The notes beneath the pieces were generated by a model. The model made no database searches. It was not told where the DNA came from and saw nothing but the letters and a program-made list of their open reading frames with translations. From CALHRB01 sp964473465 (GTDB lineage: Bacteria > Bacteroidota > Ignavibacteria > Kapaibacteriales > UBA2268), in the NCBI GenBank assembly GCA_964473465.1, contig CAYYPE010000011.1, forward strand, positions 43,382 through 107,381: a DNA stretch of 64,000 bases, read 5' to 3'. The stretch's first letter is position 1. Every line of letters begins with the position of its first letter. This document shows, in pieces, positions 1-8,360 of this stretch. Position numbers and translations under genes: made by a program.

Positions 1-1130
1 TTTTTCCATGTTGACTCGCCGACCTCAACCCAAGACTCATTATTCATTTCGTTATAGCTATTTGCCATTTCTGACTCACTTCCACTTTCGTATTCAGATT
101 TTGCTTTTTGGAATCTACTTTCAGCTTCTACCTGGGCTGAAGAATAAATCAATACTTCTTCTTCTGTAGCTTTATTACTTTCCAAATGAACTAGAATCTT
201 ATTCTTTTCTTTTTGAGCTAAGTCAAATAATTCACTATCGGAAAGACCAGGATTTTTGGCTTTTTTGTTTTCGATAATTTTTTCAATGAAAACTGAATTA
301 AAATATTTATCTTTATTTATATTGTCAATGTTGATGGCAGGAGCAATGAAAAACATCAAAACAGGTACGAAAAGTCCCCACGCAAGCAAACCGCCTGTAA
401 AGTTTAGTGCGGCAAGATTTGGTCCTATAATATAACCAACACCCATATATGCAGGACTAACGCCTGGCGTACTGATTATTGAGCCGCCACCTGTTCCGAT
501 TGAGGTTCCTCCGATTTTGATTGAGCCGGTAGCAAATGGGAAATAATGCGACCAACTTGCAGCGAATAATTTTATTTGCTTTAAAACTTGAATCAAGGCA
601 CCAATACCCATAGCTGAAAATAAGAATTTTGCACCGCTTGAACCCGTTCTCCCAGCTTTATGAATTTCAGCAGCTGCAACTGATTCAGGAAAAGGAAGCT
701 CTCTATCCTCGACCATCACCCTTCTTATTATTGTAATAAAAAGAATACCAAACAAACCTCCTACAAGCAATACTGCTGAAGTTTGAAGATAGTTCGATAC
801 TGACCAGAAATTCTGTCCATCCCAGACACCAGCAATTATAAAAGCTGGTATGGTAAATATGGCTCCCGCAGCTACTGATTCTCCTATTGAACCGACAGTT
901 CTGGCTATGTTTTCTTCAAGAATAGATCCCTTAAAAATTTTCAAGAATGCCATTCCTATAACTGCTGCTGGATAGGTAGCGGCTATAGTCATTCCTGCTT
1001 TTAAACCAAGATAAGCATTTGCAGCACCAAGCACAACAGACATAATTAATCCAATGACTAATGCACGTATCGTCATTTCTGCCATTGGCATATCAGGGGG
1101 GACAAATGGGACGTATTTCTTATCTTCCAT
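1..1130 (-). CDS. OPT-family oligopeptide/metal transporter, C-terminal part cut by window edge
   Basis: Inner-membrane transporter of the oligopeptide transporter (OPT) superfamily; bacterial members are thought to import peptides or metal chelates. The frame stays open from an ATG at 1130 to the window edge (376 codons). Just after the start lies the family-like stretch NAYLGLKAGMT, followed by several hydrophobic helices and glycine-rich segments such as GGTSIGTGGGS. An AAGGAG ribosome site lies just upstream of the ATG. From about residue 268 the protein turns hydrophilic: over 100 residues rich in K, E, S and N with no membrane segment, which is unexpected inside this family. The end of the gene is outside the window. 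Family assignment is confident; substrate unknown. Confidence 0.85.
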   Translation of the reverse strand, partial: MEDKKYVPFVPPDMPMAEMTIRALVIGLIMSVVLGAANAYLGLKAGMTIAATYPAAVIGMAFLKIFKGSILEENIARTVGSIGESVAAGAIFTIPAFIIAGVWDGQNFWSVSNYLQTSAVLLVGGLFGILFITIIRRVMVEDRELPFPESVAAAEIHKAGRTGSSGAKFLFSAMGIGALIQVLKQIKLFAASWSHYFPFATGSIKIGGTSIGTGGGSIISTPGVSPAYMGVGYIIGPNLAALNFTGGLLAWGLFVPVLMFFIAPAINIDNINKDKYFNSVFIEKIIENKKAKNPGLSDSELFDLAQKEKNKILVHLESNKATEEEVLIYSSAQVEAESRFQKAKSEYESGSESEMANSYNEMNNESWVEVGESTWK

Positions 1131-1194
1131 AATAGCTCCTTATTTAATTTAATACTATAAAACAATAAATCTAATATCCATTATTTATTAAATA

Positions 1195-2562
1195 TTATTT
1201 GCCGAATTCATCCAGAAACAGAGCAGAAACTTTAATACCGCCGAAGAAATTCTCAATAGTAAAATTTTCATTTGGGGAATGTATATTATCTCCCGGCAAA
1301 CCCATACCCATCAATACTGATGGGGCATTTAATACTTCAAGAAATGTTGATACAATAGGTATCGAACCACCCTCTCTTGTGAATAGAACCTCTTTGCCAA
1401 AAGCACTTTGGAAAGCTTTTACGGCAGATTTTATTCCTTTGCTGTCCAATGGAACCAGAACAGGATTGCCACCATGTAGCTTTTTTATTTCGATTTTAAC
1501 AGTTGGTGGAGCAAGATTTTTTAAATGTTTTTCAATTTTATTAATGATATCGTCAGGCTTTTGGTCGGGGACCAATCTCATAGAAATTTTTGCTGTAGCT
1601 TTCGAAGGAATAATAGTTTTTGCACCTTCACCTGTGTAGCCTCCATAGATACCGTTTAGATCAAGAGTCGGTCGGGCAGAAACTCTTTCGAGGGTAGTAA
1701 ATCCGATTTCACCATTGACCATAGCAATACCCAGATCTTTGCAATATTCCTCTTCATCAAATGGCAGTTTTTTGAAATTTGCCCGTTCTTCGTTTGATAG
1801 TGGTCTAACATCATCATAAAATCCGGGTATGGTTATTCTACCATAATCATCTTTAAGTTTTGAAATCATCCAACAAAGAACATTCAAAGGATTATCAATT
1901 CCTCCGCCATAAGTTCCTGAATGAAGGTCCCGATTTGGTCCTGTAATAGTCAGTTCGACAAATGCAATGCCACGCAATGAGTAGCATATCGAAGGTTTTC
2001 CTTCGGCAAACCATTCTGTATCTGAGATAAGAACTGTATCGCAAAGTAGCATTTCACGATTGTTTTCTATGAATTCATCTAAATGGTTGCTCCCGGCTTC
2101 TTCTTCGCCTTCTATAAGGAATTTTATATTAACAGGGAGCTTTCCAACTGTTTTTAAGTATGATTCCACAGCTTTGACATGAATAAACAACTGCCCTTTG
2201 TCATCTGCACTACCTCGGGCAAATATTTTTCCATTTTTGACAATAGGATCGAAAGGTGGAAATTCCCATAAATTCAATGGGTCAACGGGTTGAACATCGT
2301 AATGGCCATACACAAGGACAGTCGGAGCTTCGGTTCCGGCTTCGAGCCACTCTCCATAAACGATTGAGTGCCCTGCTGTTGGTATAATCCTGACATTATT
2401 CAATCCTGCTGATTTCATATTTTCAGAAAGCCATTCGGCAGCCTGAGTCATATAATCTTTATATGATGAAATGCTGCTGATGCTTGGTATTCTTAAGAAT
2501 TCGATTAGCTCATTTAGAAATCTATCTTCGTTATTTGAAATGTAATTTAATATTTCATTCAT
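1195..2562 (-). CDS. M20-family metallodipeptidase (PepV/carnosinase-like)
   Basis: Cytoplasmic zinc peptidase, 455 residues, the normal length for M20 dipeptidases of the CNDP/carnosinase-like branch. Metal ligands are visible in order: YGHYDVQPV (His), GSADDKGQ (bridging Asp), EGEEEAGS (catalytic and metal Glu), and a late NIHSPNEN (His). The middle part, around GPNRDLHSGTYGG, matches the lid/dimerisation domain. No signal peptide is seen. It lies 64 bases behind the OPT transporter start on the same strand, so a peptide-import and peptide-cleavage pairing is plausible, but that link is inference. Substrate specificity cannot be read from the sequence. Confidence 0.92.
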   Translation of the reverse strand: MNEILNYISNNEDRFLNELIEFLRIPSISSISSYKDYMTQAAEWLSENMKSAGLNNVRIIPTAGHSIVYGEWLEAGTEAPTVLVYGHYDVQPVDPLNLWEFPPFDPIVKNGKIFARGSADDKGQLFIHVKAVESYLKTVGKLPVNIKFLIEGEEEAGSNHLDEFIENNREMLLCDTVLISDTEWFAEGKPSICYSLRGIAFVELTITGPNRDLHSGTYGGGIDNPLNVLCWMISKLKDDYGRITIPGFYDDVRPLSNEERANFKKLPFDEEEYCKDLGIAMVNGEIGFTTLERVSARPTLDLNGIYGGYTGEGAKTIIPSKATAKISMRLVPDQKPDDIINKIEKHLKNLAPPTVKIEIKKLHGGNPVLVPLDSKGIKSAVKAFQSAFGKEVLFTREGGSIPIVSTFLEVLNAPSVLMGMGLPGDNIHSPNENFTIENFFGGIKVSALFLDEFGK

Positions 2563-2639
2563 AACTATTTAGGTAAATAATAAAAAATTAAAAATATAAA
2601 AAATTTATGAATTATTATTAATACATATTTTTTAATTAA

Positions 2640-2677
2640 TAAAAAAAGTGAAAAGTCCTGAAAGTCTTTTCACTTTT
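2640..2677 (-). terminator. Rho-independent terminator behind the NTF2-like lipoprotein gene
   Basis: A 12-base inverted repeat (AAAAGTGAAAAG with CTTTTCACTTTT, 10-base loop) reads on the minus strand into a run of seven T. It sits about 40 bases after the stop of the gene ending at 2717. Confidence 0.75.
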
Positions 2678-2716
2678 GTAGTTAAGAGTTGGATTAGTTC
2701 CGCTTTAACAAGGCTC

Positions 2717-3220
2717 CTATTGAATTGGTCTGCCAGTTCTGGCAATGCTAACTATGCCACTAACAATAACCCATTTACCGCCTTCTTTCTTAAGTGTTCT
2801 GTTAACCCTGAAAAAATAACTTTCCGGAGATGGAGCTCCAACCATTTTGTATGTTGTAGGAATTCCGAAAATAATTGAGGCGAGAGTCCCACGGCTGTCC
2901 ATTTGTATCGATATATCAGACATTTCGCCGTAAGATAAGTTTTCTACTGCGTTGAACTGTTCAGTAATAGCTTTCTTGAAATCACTCAGTGATTTAATTA
3001 TTTCGCTTGAGTCAGTTCCAAAAAATATAACATCTTCAGAGAGATATGGCACTAATCCTTCGAATCTTTCCTGCTCCATTGCTTTGTTGAAGGCTTTAAT
3101 AGTAGCAATAATTTCTTCTTTTTCTTTTGCTATTTCAGCAGTTGAAAGTTCATCAGGTCTTGGTCCGCAACTAATAATTAAAAATAACAAAAAGGGAATA
3201 AATAGTAAGAATTTTAGCAT
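2717..3220 (-). CDS. NTF2-like (SnoaL/DUF4440-type) lipoprotein
   Basis: Small exported protein of 167 residues. The N-terminus is a signal peptide ending in a lipobox (LIISC, Cys about 18), so it is likely anchored in the envelope. The rest looks like a cone-shaped NTF2 fold: an N-terminal helix with FNKAMEQERFEGLVPYLSED, then a central strand region and the closing GGKWVIVSGIVS strand pair typical of SnoaL/DUF4440 proteins. The family includes many ligand-binding proteins with no known reaction. No conserved catalytic residue can be assigned. It has its own terminator at 2640-2677. Fold call moderately sure, function unknown. Confidence 0.7.
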   Translation of the reverse strand: MLKFLLFIPFLLFLIISCGPRPDELSTAEIAKEKEEIIATIKAFNKAMEQERFEGLVPYLSEDVIFFGTDSSEIIKSLSDFKKAITEQFNAVENLSYGEMSDISIQMDSRGTLASIIFGIPTTYKMVGAPSPESYFFRVNRTLKKEGGKWVIVSGIVSIARTGRPIQ

Positions 3221-3398
3221 AAGCTCACCTATAATTATTATAAATTCATATTTTAATAAATAATTAAATTAACCTGTGCTAAATATAAACATTTTTATTA
3301 AAAAACAATAATATTTTTTTTCAAAATTCATATTTTATATTTTATAAGTTGGTATGTTAATTGTATTATATCAATTGTAAATTTATTGAAAGGATTTT

Positions 3399-3740
3399 AT
3401 GAGAGTTCAAAAAATTAACAATACTCAAATTAATGATATTGATTATCAGAGTATAATCATTGATAAACCAACAAAAGTTGATAAAAATAAAGTTATTGAA
3501 ACAGAAAAAAAGGAGACAGGAGCTAATCTTGAACCATTGCTCAAAACATTAGAGCATCTGGAGAATAATATACAGATGGACAATAGTCATCCTCTTAGTA
3601 AATCTGCAAATGCTCCGATTGAATCTTTCGAAGAAGCATTGATTGAGCTTGGTTATTTTAAATCCCCATTTTTCAAAGTGAATGCATCTGCGGCTCAGGC
3701 AAATTTGAAAAATCAGGATATTCTTTATCTTTTTAAATAA
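3399..3740 (+). CDS. Hypothetical small protein, 113 residues
   Basis: I do not recognise this protein. It is hydrophilic with no signal peptide. The first 50 residues are rich in K, N, D and I and look disordered; the second half, from about residue 66, is more structured, with IESFEEALIELGYFKSPFF and a C-terminal ANLKNQDILYLFK that looks like an amphipathic helix. The A-rich leader GAAAGGATTTT before the ATG supports the start. It ends 25 bases before the rpmG promoter element, so the two genes are adjacent but rpmG has its own promoter. Composition resembles a small regulator or adaptor, but no family can be named. Confidence 0.6.
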   Translation: MRVQKINNTQINDIDYQSIIIDKPTKVDKNKVIETEKKETGANLEPLLKTLEHLENNIQMDNSHPLSKSANAPIESFEEALIELGYFKSPFFKVNASAAQANLKNQDILYLFK

Positions 3741-3741
3741 A

Positions 3742-3773
3742 TTTTGTAATTTTAAAAAATATTGCTATTTTTG
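3742..3773 (+). promoter_or_regulatory. Bacteroidota-type promoter for rpmG
   Basis: TTTTG at 3742-3746 and TATTTTTG at 3766-3773 are separated by 19 bases, matching the TTTG-N19-TAnnTTTG pattern known for Bacteroidota primary sigma factors. Transcription would begin around 3780, 20 bases before the rpmG start. Confidence 0.65.
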
Positions 3774-3799
3774 TAGTCCTAATTTTTTTTGGATCAAAT

Positions 3800-3979
3800 A
3801 TGGCAAAGAAAGAAACAAGAGTAATAATAACTTTGGAGTGCACAGAGGCTAAAAAAGAAGGCAAACCAGCCTCTCGTTATACAACAACAAAAAATAAAAA
3901 TAATACTCAGGAAAGATTGGAAATTAAAAAATATAATCCTTTTTTAAGAAGGCACACAATTCACAAAGAAATCAGATAA
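3800..3979 (+). CDS. rpmG: 50S ribosomal protein L33
   Basis: Large-subunit ribosomal protein of 59 residues. It starts MAKKETRVIITLECTEAK, continues with SRYTTTKNKNNTQERLEIKK and ends with YNPFLRRHTIHKEIR, the diagnostic L33 layout. Only one cysteine is present (ECTEAK), so this is the form without the zinc-binding CxxC pairs, as usual in Bacteroidota. It stands alone, with its own promoter upstream and a strong terminator 33 bases downstream, rather than next to rpmB. Confidence 0.95.
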   Translation: MAKKETRVIITLECTEAKKEGKPASRYTTTKNKNNTQERLEIKKYNPFLRRHTIHKEIR

Positions 3980-4011
3980 AAATTTAGAATTTTTCTTTGT
4001 GTAAAATTGTT

Positions 4012-4038
4012 AGGGTCTGAGGTTCAAGACCCTTTTTT
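4012..4038 (+). terminator. Terminator of rpmG
   Basis: Perfect stem AGGGTCT/AGACCCT with an 8-base loop, followed by a T run (4033-4038). It separates rpmG from the convergent MazG-like gene. Confidence 0.85.
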
Positions 4039-4040
4039 CA

Positions 4041-4394
4041 TTAGTAATCCAGACCCTGTTCTTTCCTGCGAAGTCTGATTTCTTCGATTATCTTAAGTTT
4101 TTTTATAAGCGAGCTAGCCAAATTTATGTTTCTCGAATTGCAATAATTTATTAATGCAATGAAAACATCTGCTGCTTCATCAGCAAGATCATCTTCAGAA
4201 ATAGTTCTGCCCTTCCATACCTTTTTCTCTAAATTTGCCAGTTCACCTGCTTCGCCATTAAGTTCAAGGCAGAAAAATTCAGGAGGCTTTTGTTTGAAAA
4301 ATTGATTTTGATAGAAATCAAAACCTTGCTGAATGACAGGTAGATTATTATCAATCTGTAAAATCAGTTTCTGGAGAGTATCCATATTAAACAT
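4041..4394 (-). CDS. MazG-like nucleotide pyrophosphohydrolase
   Basis: Small all-alpha NTP pyrophosphohydrolase of 117 residues; relatives hydrolyse (d)NTPs to the monophosphate and diphosphate for nucleotide-pool cleaning. The metal-binding pattern is visible: ELNGEAGEL supplies the first ExxE pair and DDLADEAADVFIA the second ExxD pair. The first ATG (4394) overlaps the end of the upstream response-regulator gene by 8 bases; a second ATG at 4385 would leave no overlap, so the start is not settled. Either way the two genes are probably co-translated. True substrate unknown. Confidence 0.8.
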   Translation of the reverse strand: MFNMDTLQKLILQIDNNLPVIQQGFDFYQNQFFKQKPPEFFCLELNGEAGELANLEKKVWKGRTISEDDLADEAADVFIALINYCNSRNINLASSLIKKLKIIEEIRLRRKEQGLDY

Positions 4395-5091
4395 CTACTG
4401 TTGATTCATCATCCTGCGGAAGGTCTCGCATTCGGTAACCAACTCCCCTGATACTTTGAATCAAGGGTTTTGTTCCATCTTCACGTTCAATTTTAGCTCT
4501 TAATCGTTTAATATAAACATCAATTATATTGGATTCGGGGTCAAAATTATGTTTCCAAACGTGCTGTGTAATTGTGCTTCTACTTAGTATTCTGTTTTTA
4601 TTCCTGATAAGATATTCAAGAAGGGCATACTCTTTAGTTGTCAATTCAATTTCTTTTCCGAAGCGATATGCAACATGAGAAATTGTGTCCAGAAGCAAAT
4701 CGCCGCATTTCAGTTTGGTTGACTTTTCGGTGCTCGATCGCCTGAGGATTGAACGAAGTCTTGCGGCTAATTCTTCGAAGCTAAAAGGTTTTGGTAAATA
4801 ATCATCAGCCCCAAGGTCAAGCCCCTGAACTCTGTCTTCTGTGGTTCCCCTTGCAGTAAGCATCATAATTGGAGTGGAAATTCCGGCATTTCTTAATTCG
4901 TTAAGTACTTTGAATCCATCCATCCCCGGAAGCATAACATCAAGCAGGATAGCATCAAACTGATTGTTCATTGCCATTTCGAGTCCTGTCTTGCCGTCTG
5001 AGGCTGTTTCAACTATATATCTTTCTTCTTCCAGTCCATTTTTGATAAAACTTGCAACTTTTCGCTCATCTTCGACAACTAAAATTCTCAT
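4387..5091 (-). CDS. OmpR/PhoB-family response regulator (orphan)
   Basis: Two-component transcription regulator of 234 residues. The receiver domain occupies about residues 1-120, with the acidic pocket (VVEDE), the phospho-acceptor Asp51 in ILLDVMLPGMDG and Lys101 in LPKPF. A winged-helix DNA-binding domain follows (about 130-225), with LTTKEYALLEYL and the closing IRGVGYRM that marks this family. Layout is closest to CusR/QseB-type regulators. No histidine kinase gene is next to it; instead it sits between a MazG-like gene (8-base overlap) and a large exported-protein gene 86 bases upstream. Its partner kinase and targets are unknown. Confidence 0.92.
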   Translation of the reverse strand: MRILVVEDERKVASFIKNGLEEERYIVETASDGKTGLEMAMNNQFDAILLDVMLPGMDGFKVLNELRNAGISTPIMMLTARGTTEDRVQGLDLGADDYLPKPFSFEELAARLRSILRRSSTEKSTKLKCGDLLLDTISHVAYRFGKEIELTTKEYALLEYLIRNKNRILSRSTITQHVWKHNFDPESNIIDVYIKRLRAKIEREDGTKPLIQSIRGVGYRMRDLPQDDESTVDV

Positions 5092-5177
5092 AATTATTTT
5101 CTCCCAGATGGAATAAAAATAAAAAATAAATATAATAATTAATTATTAATTAATCAATGTTAATTTCTTTTATATTT

Positions 5178-8135
5178 TTATTTTCCGATAAAAACAGGAT
5201 GGATTTCTTTTGTTCCGTCTGATAATTCAAGGCTAATATAATAAAGACCATTAGAAACCAACATTCCGGCGTGATTTTCACCTTTCCATCTATCGCAATA
5301 AGCTATATTTGGCATTCTTAAAACATTTTTTACCGGTTCGGCTACCAATCTGTTATTTTGATCATAAATTTTGATTGATAAATTTGATTCTTTTTTCAGT
5401 ATATAAACAATTTCTAATTCTTCTGCTGGCGGTTCAAAAGGATTTGGAGCCACCATTATTATAAATTTTGGTTTTGAATTCAGTAGAGTTGTGTCCTTTT
5501 GCAAACACGAATTCTCGCAACAAAATCGAAATATCAAGTCATCGGGATAATCACTTCGAGCTTGCCAGATATATTTTTCGTCATCAATTGATTTTTTTGC
5601 TACCTGATTGTAAGTTTGTCCATAATCATTCGAAACAAGAATCGAAACGCTATCACAAGGAAACTCTATATCATTTTTGTCCCAGAAAAATTTATAATCA
5701 CAACATAATTCATTGTTTGGTTCTAATTGAACTGGAAATTGTGCTGGTAAAAGTGAAGAACTTATAGTGTCAGAAATAATTGTGATATTACTGCTTTTTG
5801 CAACAATTCTTATAAATAAGTTATTATTTTTAGTATTGCTGGAGCAATCAAAAATATCAAGACAAGGAATGTTGATTTGATTCTCAAACAAGCCATCGGA
5901 GTCCATCAGCAATCTTTGAAAACTTATCCAGTTTAAGCTGTCAATAGAATATTCAATATTTGCAGAATCTATACATTGATGTGTTCCGTTCAACATAATT
6001 GACTGACCTGAAACTATAGGCTTCGTTCCGAAATCATTCAATGTAACAAAAGGGGTAGATATTTTAATTAACGAGGAGGAATCATTTATTACGTTGGCAT
6101 GATCAGCTCTATAAACGATTAATTTTCCTTCTTTGCCAATTAGTAATTCATTAACTTTATAATCATATGAACCGAAATCACCGGAGTTATCAATATTTTC
6201 AGCGATTTCAATCATTTTATTGATAGGTTTACCATCACTATATTCCTGAAATCCAATATTTACTTTCCCATAATTTCTGATTATATTTTTCCATCTGATT
6301 TGAATTATATCACCGTTGCAATAAACTGCAGGGCGGTCATCTGTATATTTTGGAGCAGTTAGCTGGATTGTATTTTTATTAATGGAGCCAATAACATATA
6401 ATTTACTAAATGTAGTTACAATCAGGTCGTTAAAACCATCCCCTTCAATATCAGCGACAGCTACGTCGGCAATAGTCTCATTAGGAAAATCGGTTGAAAA
6501 AACAGTTGAAAAGGGTTTTCCAGAACGAAAATCATTACTAAAATAATCATTCATACGAAGAACCTTCAGATTAGATCCATCTACTATGACTATCTCATCT
6601 TTTTGATCAGAAGCACCATCCAGATCATTAACAACTGCAACCCATCCATTGATTTTTTGCGTGGCAATTGTGTCGAATGGCAATAGATAAGAATCTGGAG
6701 GGGTGGTTTTTGGTATTCTGTTCTGACTGTTATATCTTAAAACCAATAACTTGTTACCAGCCACAGACAGTTTTGGGGAACTATATGTAACTATTAATTC
6801 ATTGCCTTTATTATTTGGATAATAAGGAAGCCAGCTATTATTGGCATTTCCGTCCACGTTTCCTTTAGCAATTGACCAGTAATGATTTTTAAACCCGATT
6901 AATGGAGGATTTAAATTTTGTGGTTGATAAGAATTAGTTAAGATGTTTCCCTGACTGTCGCAAAGGTAAATTTTTGGGACTCCAATGGAACTATCAAGTC
7001 CAGTGTATTCCTCTAACAATAAAATAAAACTGCTATCAGTATTTTTTGATTGATCTTTAATATCCAGATAGTAAGTTCTTATTTGGGGTCTTTTAGATAA
7101 AGTGTCCAGAAGTGAACTTAGATCTTTGGGACCAATATCCCTTCCGATTTTTGAACTGGTAATATCTGCAGACATTAAATAAGGTTTATTGGCTGATGTC
7201 GAGTCATTTAATAAAATTTTATTACCAACTTTTTCATTTATATCAGGAGATGGAAAGTTTGGGAATAGCAAAGCTGTTTTGATATTTCCAATATTAGTCA
7301 TAGAAGGCTGGTCGAAGTTTACTTCCGGACCAACTAAAAATCTTGTCGTCGTATCATCCCCGATATCAGGCATTGGATAATTATATAAATCAAGACTTGT
7401 ATTGAATTGTAATAAACCTCTCAGAAATTTATTTTCCGTAAGTGGTGTAAAATTCAAATCAGGTTTTGACATATTAATTATTCCGTAAATAATCAGATTT
7501 GAACCGGATTTCTTTCCAAAAATCGGTTTTAGACCTGCAAATGTATTTGGTTTATACTTCCTCAAATCCACTGCTAACCTCCTGATAATAGCTATGGAAT
7601 CGGCAAATTGATCGAAGCCTGCTATATAGCAGTAAACAAGAGAATCTCTGATATTTTCGAATTCCATTGTTTCAATTCCAAGAACAAGTGGAGCAGTAAC
7701 ATTATAGCTTAAACCAAAGGATAGAGTATCGAAAAGCACAGAAACATCTTTGATATAAGGTATAGGAAATGAATTCTCGGTTCGTTCCCTTCCCATTGCA
7801 TCAACAACAAGAATTTTTCCTGAGACTACCGCAGTAATCTCATTTGGAGCGTATAAATAGTCAGAATGAATTTTAGGATTATTAATAATATTACCAATCA
7901 ATGGTTTCAAATTGCCATGAATTTTTGCATTTGCCCACTTAATTTTGAATTGACTGACATCCTGATTTTTCGAAGGGTAAATTTGTTGCCTTGTAGCTTG
8001 TGGATTTTGTTCTGGATATAACCTGTTAGCAGGGCTTGAATGAAAAACCTGCGAATAACTGTTTGATGTAGTAATGAACAGAAAAATTCCTAAAATAAAA
8101 AGAAAAAATGGATTTATATTTTTAGTCATATCCAA
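5178..8135 (-). CDS. Large exported protein with FG-GAP-like repeat and C-terminal T9SS/FlgD-type sorting domain
   Basis: Exported protein of 985 residues. A signal peptide covers about residues 1-29 (hydrophobic FFLFILGIFLFITTS, then SYSQ). The body is beta-rich with no recognised enzyme motif; around residues 555-575 is an FG-GAP/VCBS-like calcium-loop segment (VADIEGDGFNDLIV), hinting at a beta-propeller. The last 90 residues, from APNPFEPPAEE, contain SIKIYDQNNRLV and end in a YYISLELSDGTKEIHPVFIGK-like strand pattern, as in T9SS type A or FlgD Ig-like sorting domains. It is probably delivered to the cell surface by T9SS. Exact role unknown; could be structural or adhesive. Confidence 0.75.
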   Translation of the reverse strand: MDMTKNINPFFLFILGIFLFITTSNSYSQVFHSSPANRLYPEQNPQATRQQIYPSKNQDVSQFKIKWANAKIHGNLKPLIGNIINNPKIHSDYLYAPNEITAVVSGKILVVDAMGRERTENSFPIPYIKDVSVLFDTLSFGLSYNVTAPLVLGIETMEFENIRDSLVYCYIAGFDQFADSIAIIRRLAVDLRKYKPNTFAGLKPIFGKKSGSNLIIYGIINMSKPDLNFTPLTENKFLRGLLQFNTSLDLYNYPMPDIGDDTTTRFLVGPEVNFDQPSMTNIGNIKTALLFPNFPSPDINEKVGNKILLNDSTSANKPYLMSADITSSKIGRDIGPKDLSSLLDTLSKRPQIRTYYLDIKDQSKNTDSSFILLLEEYTGLDSSIGVPKIYLCDSQGNILTNSYQPQNLNPPLIGFKNHYWSIAKGNVDGNANNSWLPYYPNNKGNELIVTYSSPKLSVAGNKLLVLRYNSQNRIPKTTPPDSYLLPFDTIATQKINGWVAVVNDLDGASDQKDEIVIVDGSNLKVLRMNDYFSNDFRSGKPFSTVFSTDFPNETIADVAVADIEGDGFNDLIVTTFSKLYVIGSINKNTIQLTAPKYTDDRPAVYCNGDIIQIRWKNIIRNYGKVNIGFQEYSDGKPINKMIEIAENIDNSGDFGSYDYKVNELLIGKEGKLIVYRADHANVINDSSSLIKISTPFVTLNDFGTKPIVSGQSIMLNGTHQCIDSANIEYSIDSLNWISFQRLLMDSDGLFENQINIPCLDIFDCSSNTKNNNLFIRIVAKSSNITIISDTISSSLLPAQFPVQLEPNNELCCDYKFFWDKNDIEFPCDSVSILVSNDYGQTYNQVAKKSIDDEKYIWQARSDYPDDLIFRFCCENSCLQKDTTLLNSKPKFIIMVAPNPFEPPAEELEIVYILKKESNLSIKIYDQNNRLVAEPVKNVLRMPNIAYCDRWKGENHAGMLVSNGLYYISLELSDGTKEIHPVFIGK

Positions 8136-8186
8136 ATAATAATAATTATGAATAAATTCAACTCTTTAAATTAGCATAAATTATAC

Positions 8187-8194
8187 CAAAAGTA
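8187..8194 (-). promoter_or_regulatory. Possible -7 promoter element (TACTTTTG)
   Basis: On the minus strand this reads TACTTTTG, a TAnnTTTG match about 50 bases upstream of the 985-residue exported-protein gene. No TTTG is found at the usual 19-21 base distance, so the call is weak. Confidence 0.3.
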
Positions 8195-8360
8195 AAAGAT
8201 TCATTATCAAAAAATTTTATGAATTATTATCCTATTTGTTTAAAAAGAAAAAATTAATACCTGATATGATTTGTTAATTATAATTAGAAAAAGGCGATTA
8301 ATTAAATTAAAAAAAATTGTAATTTAGTAGAAAAATCAGTAAAAATCTCAGAGGTTAATT

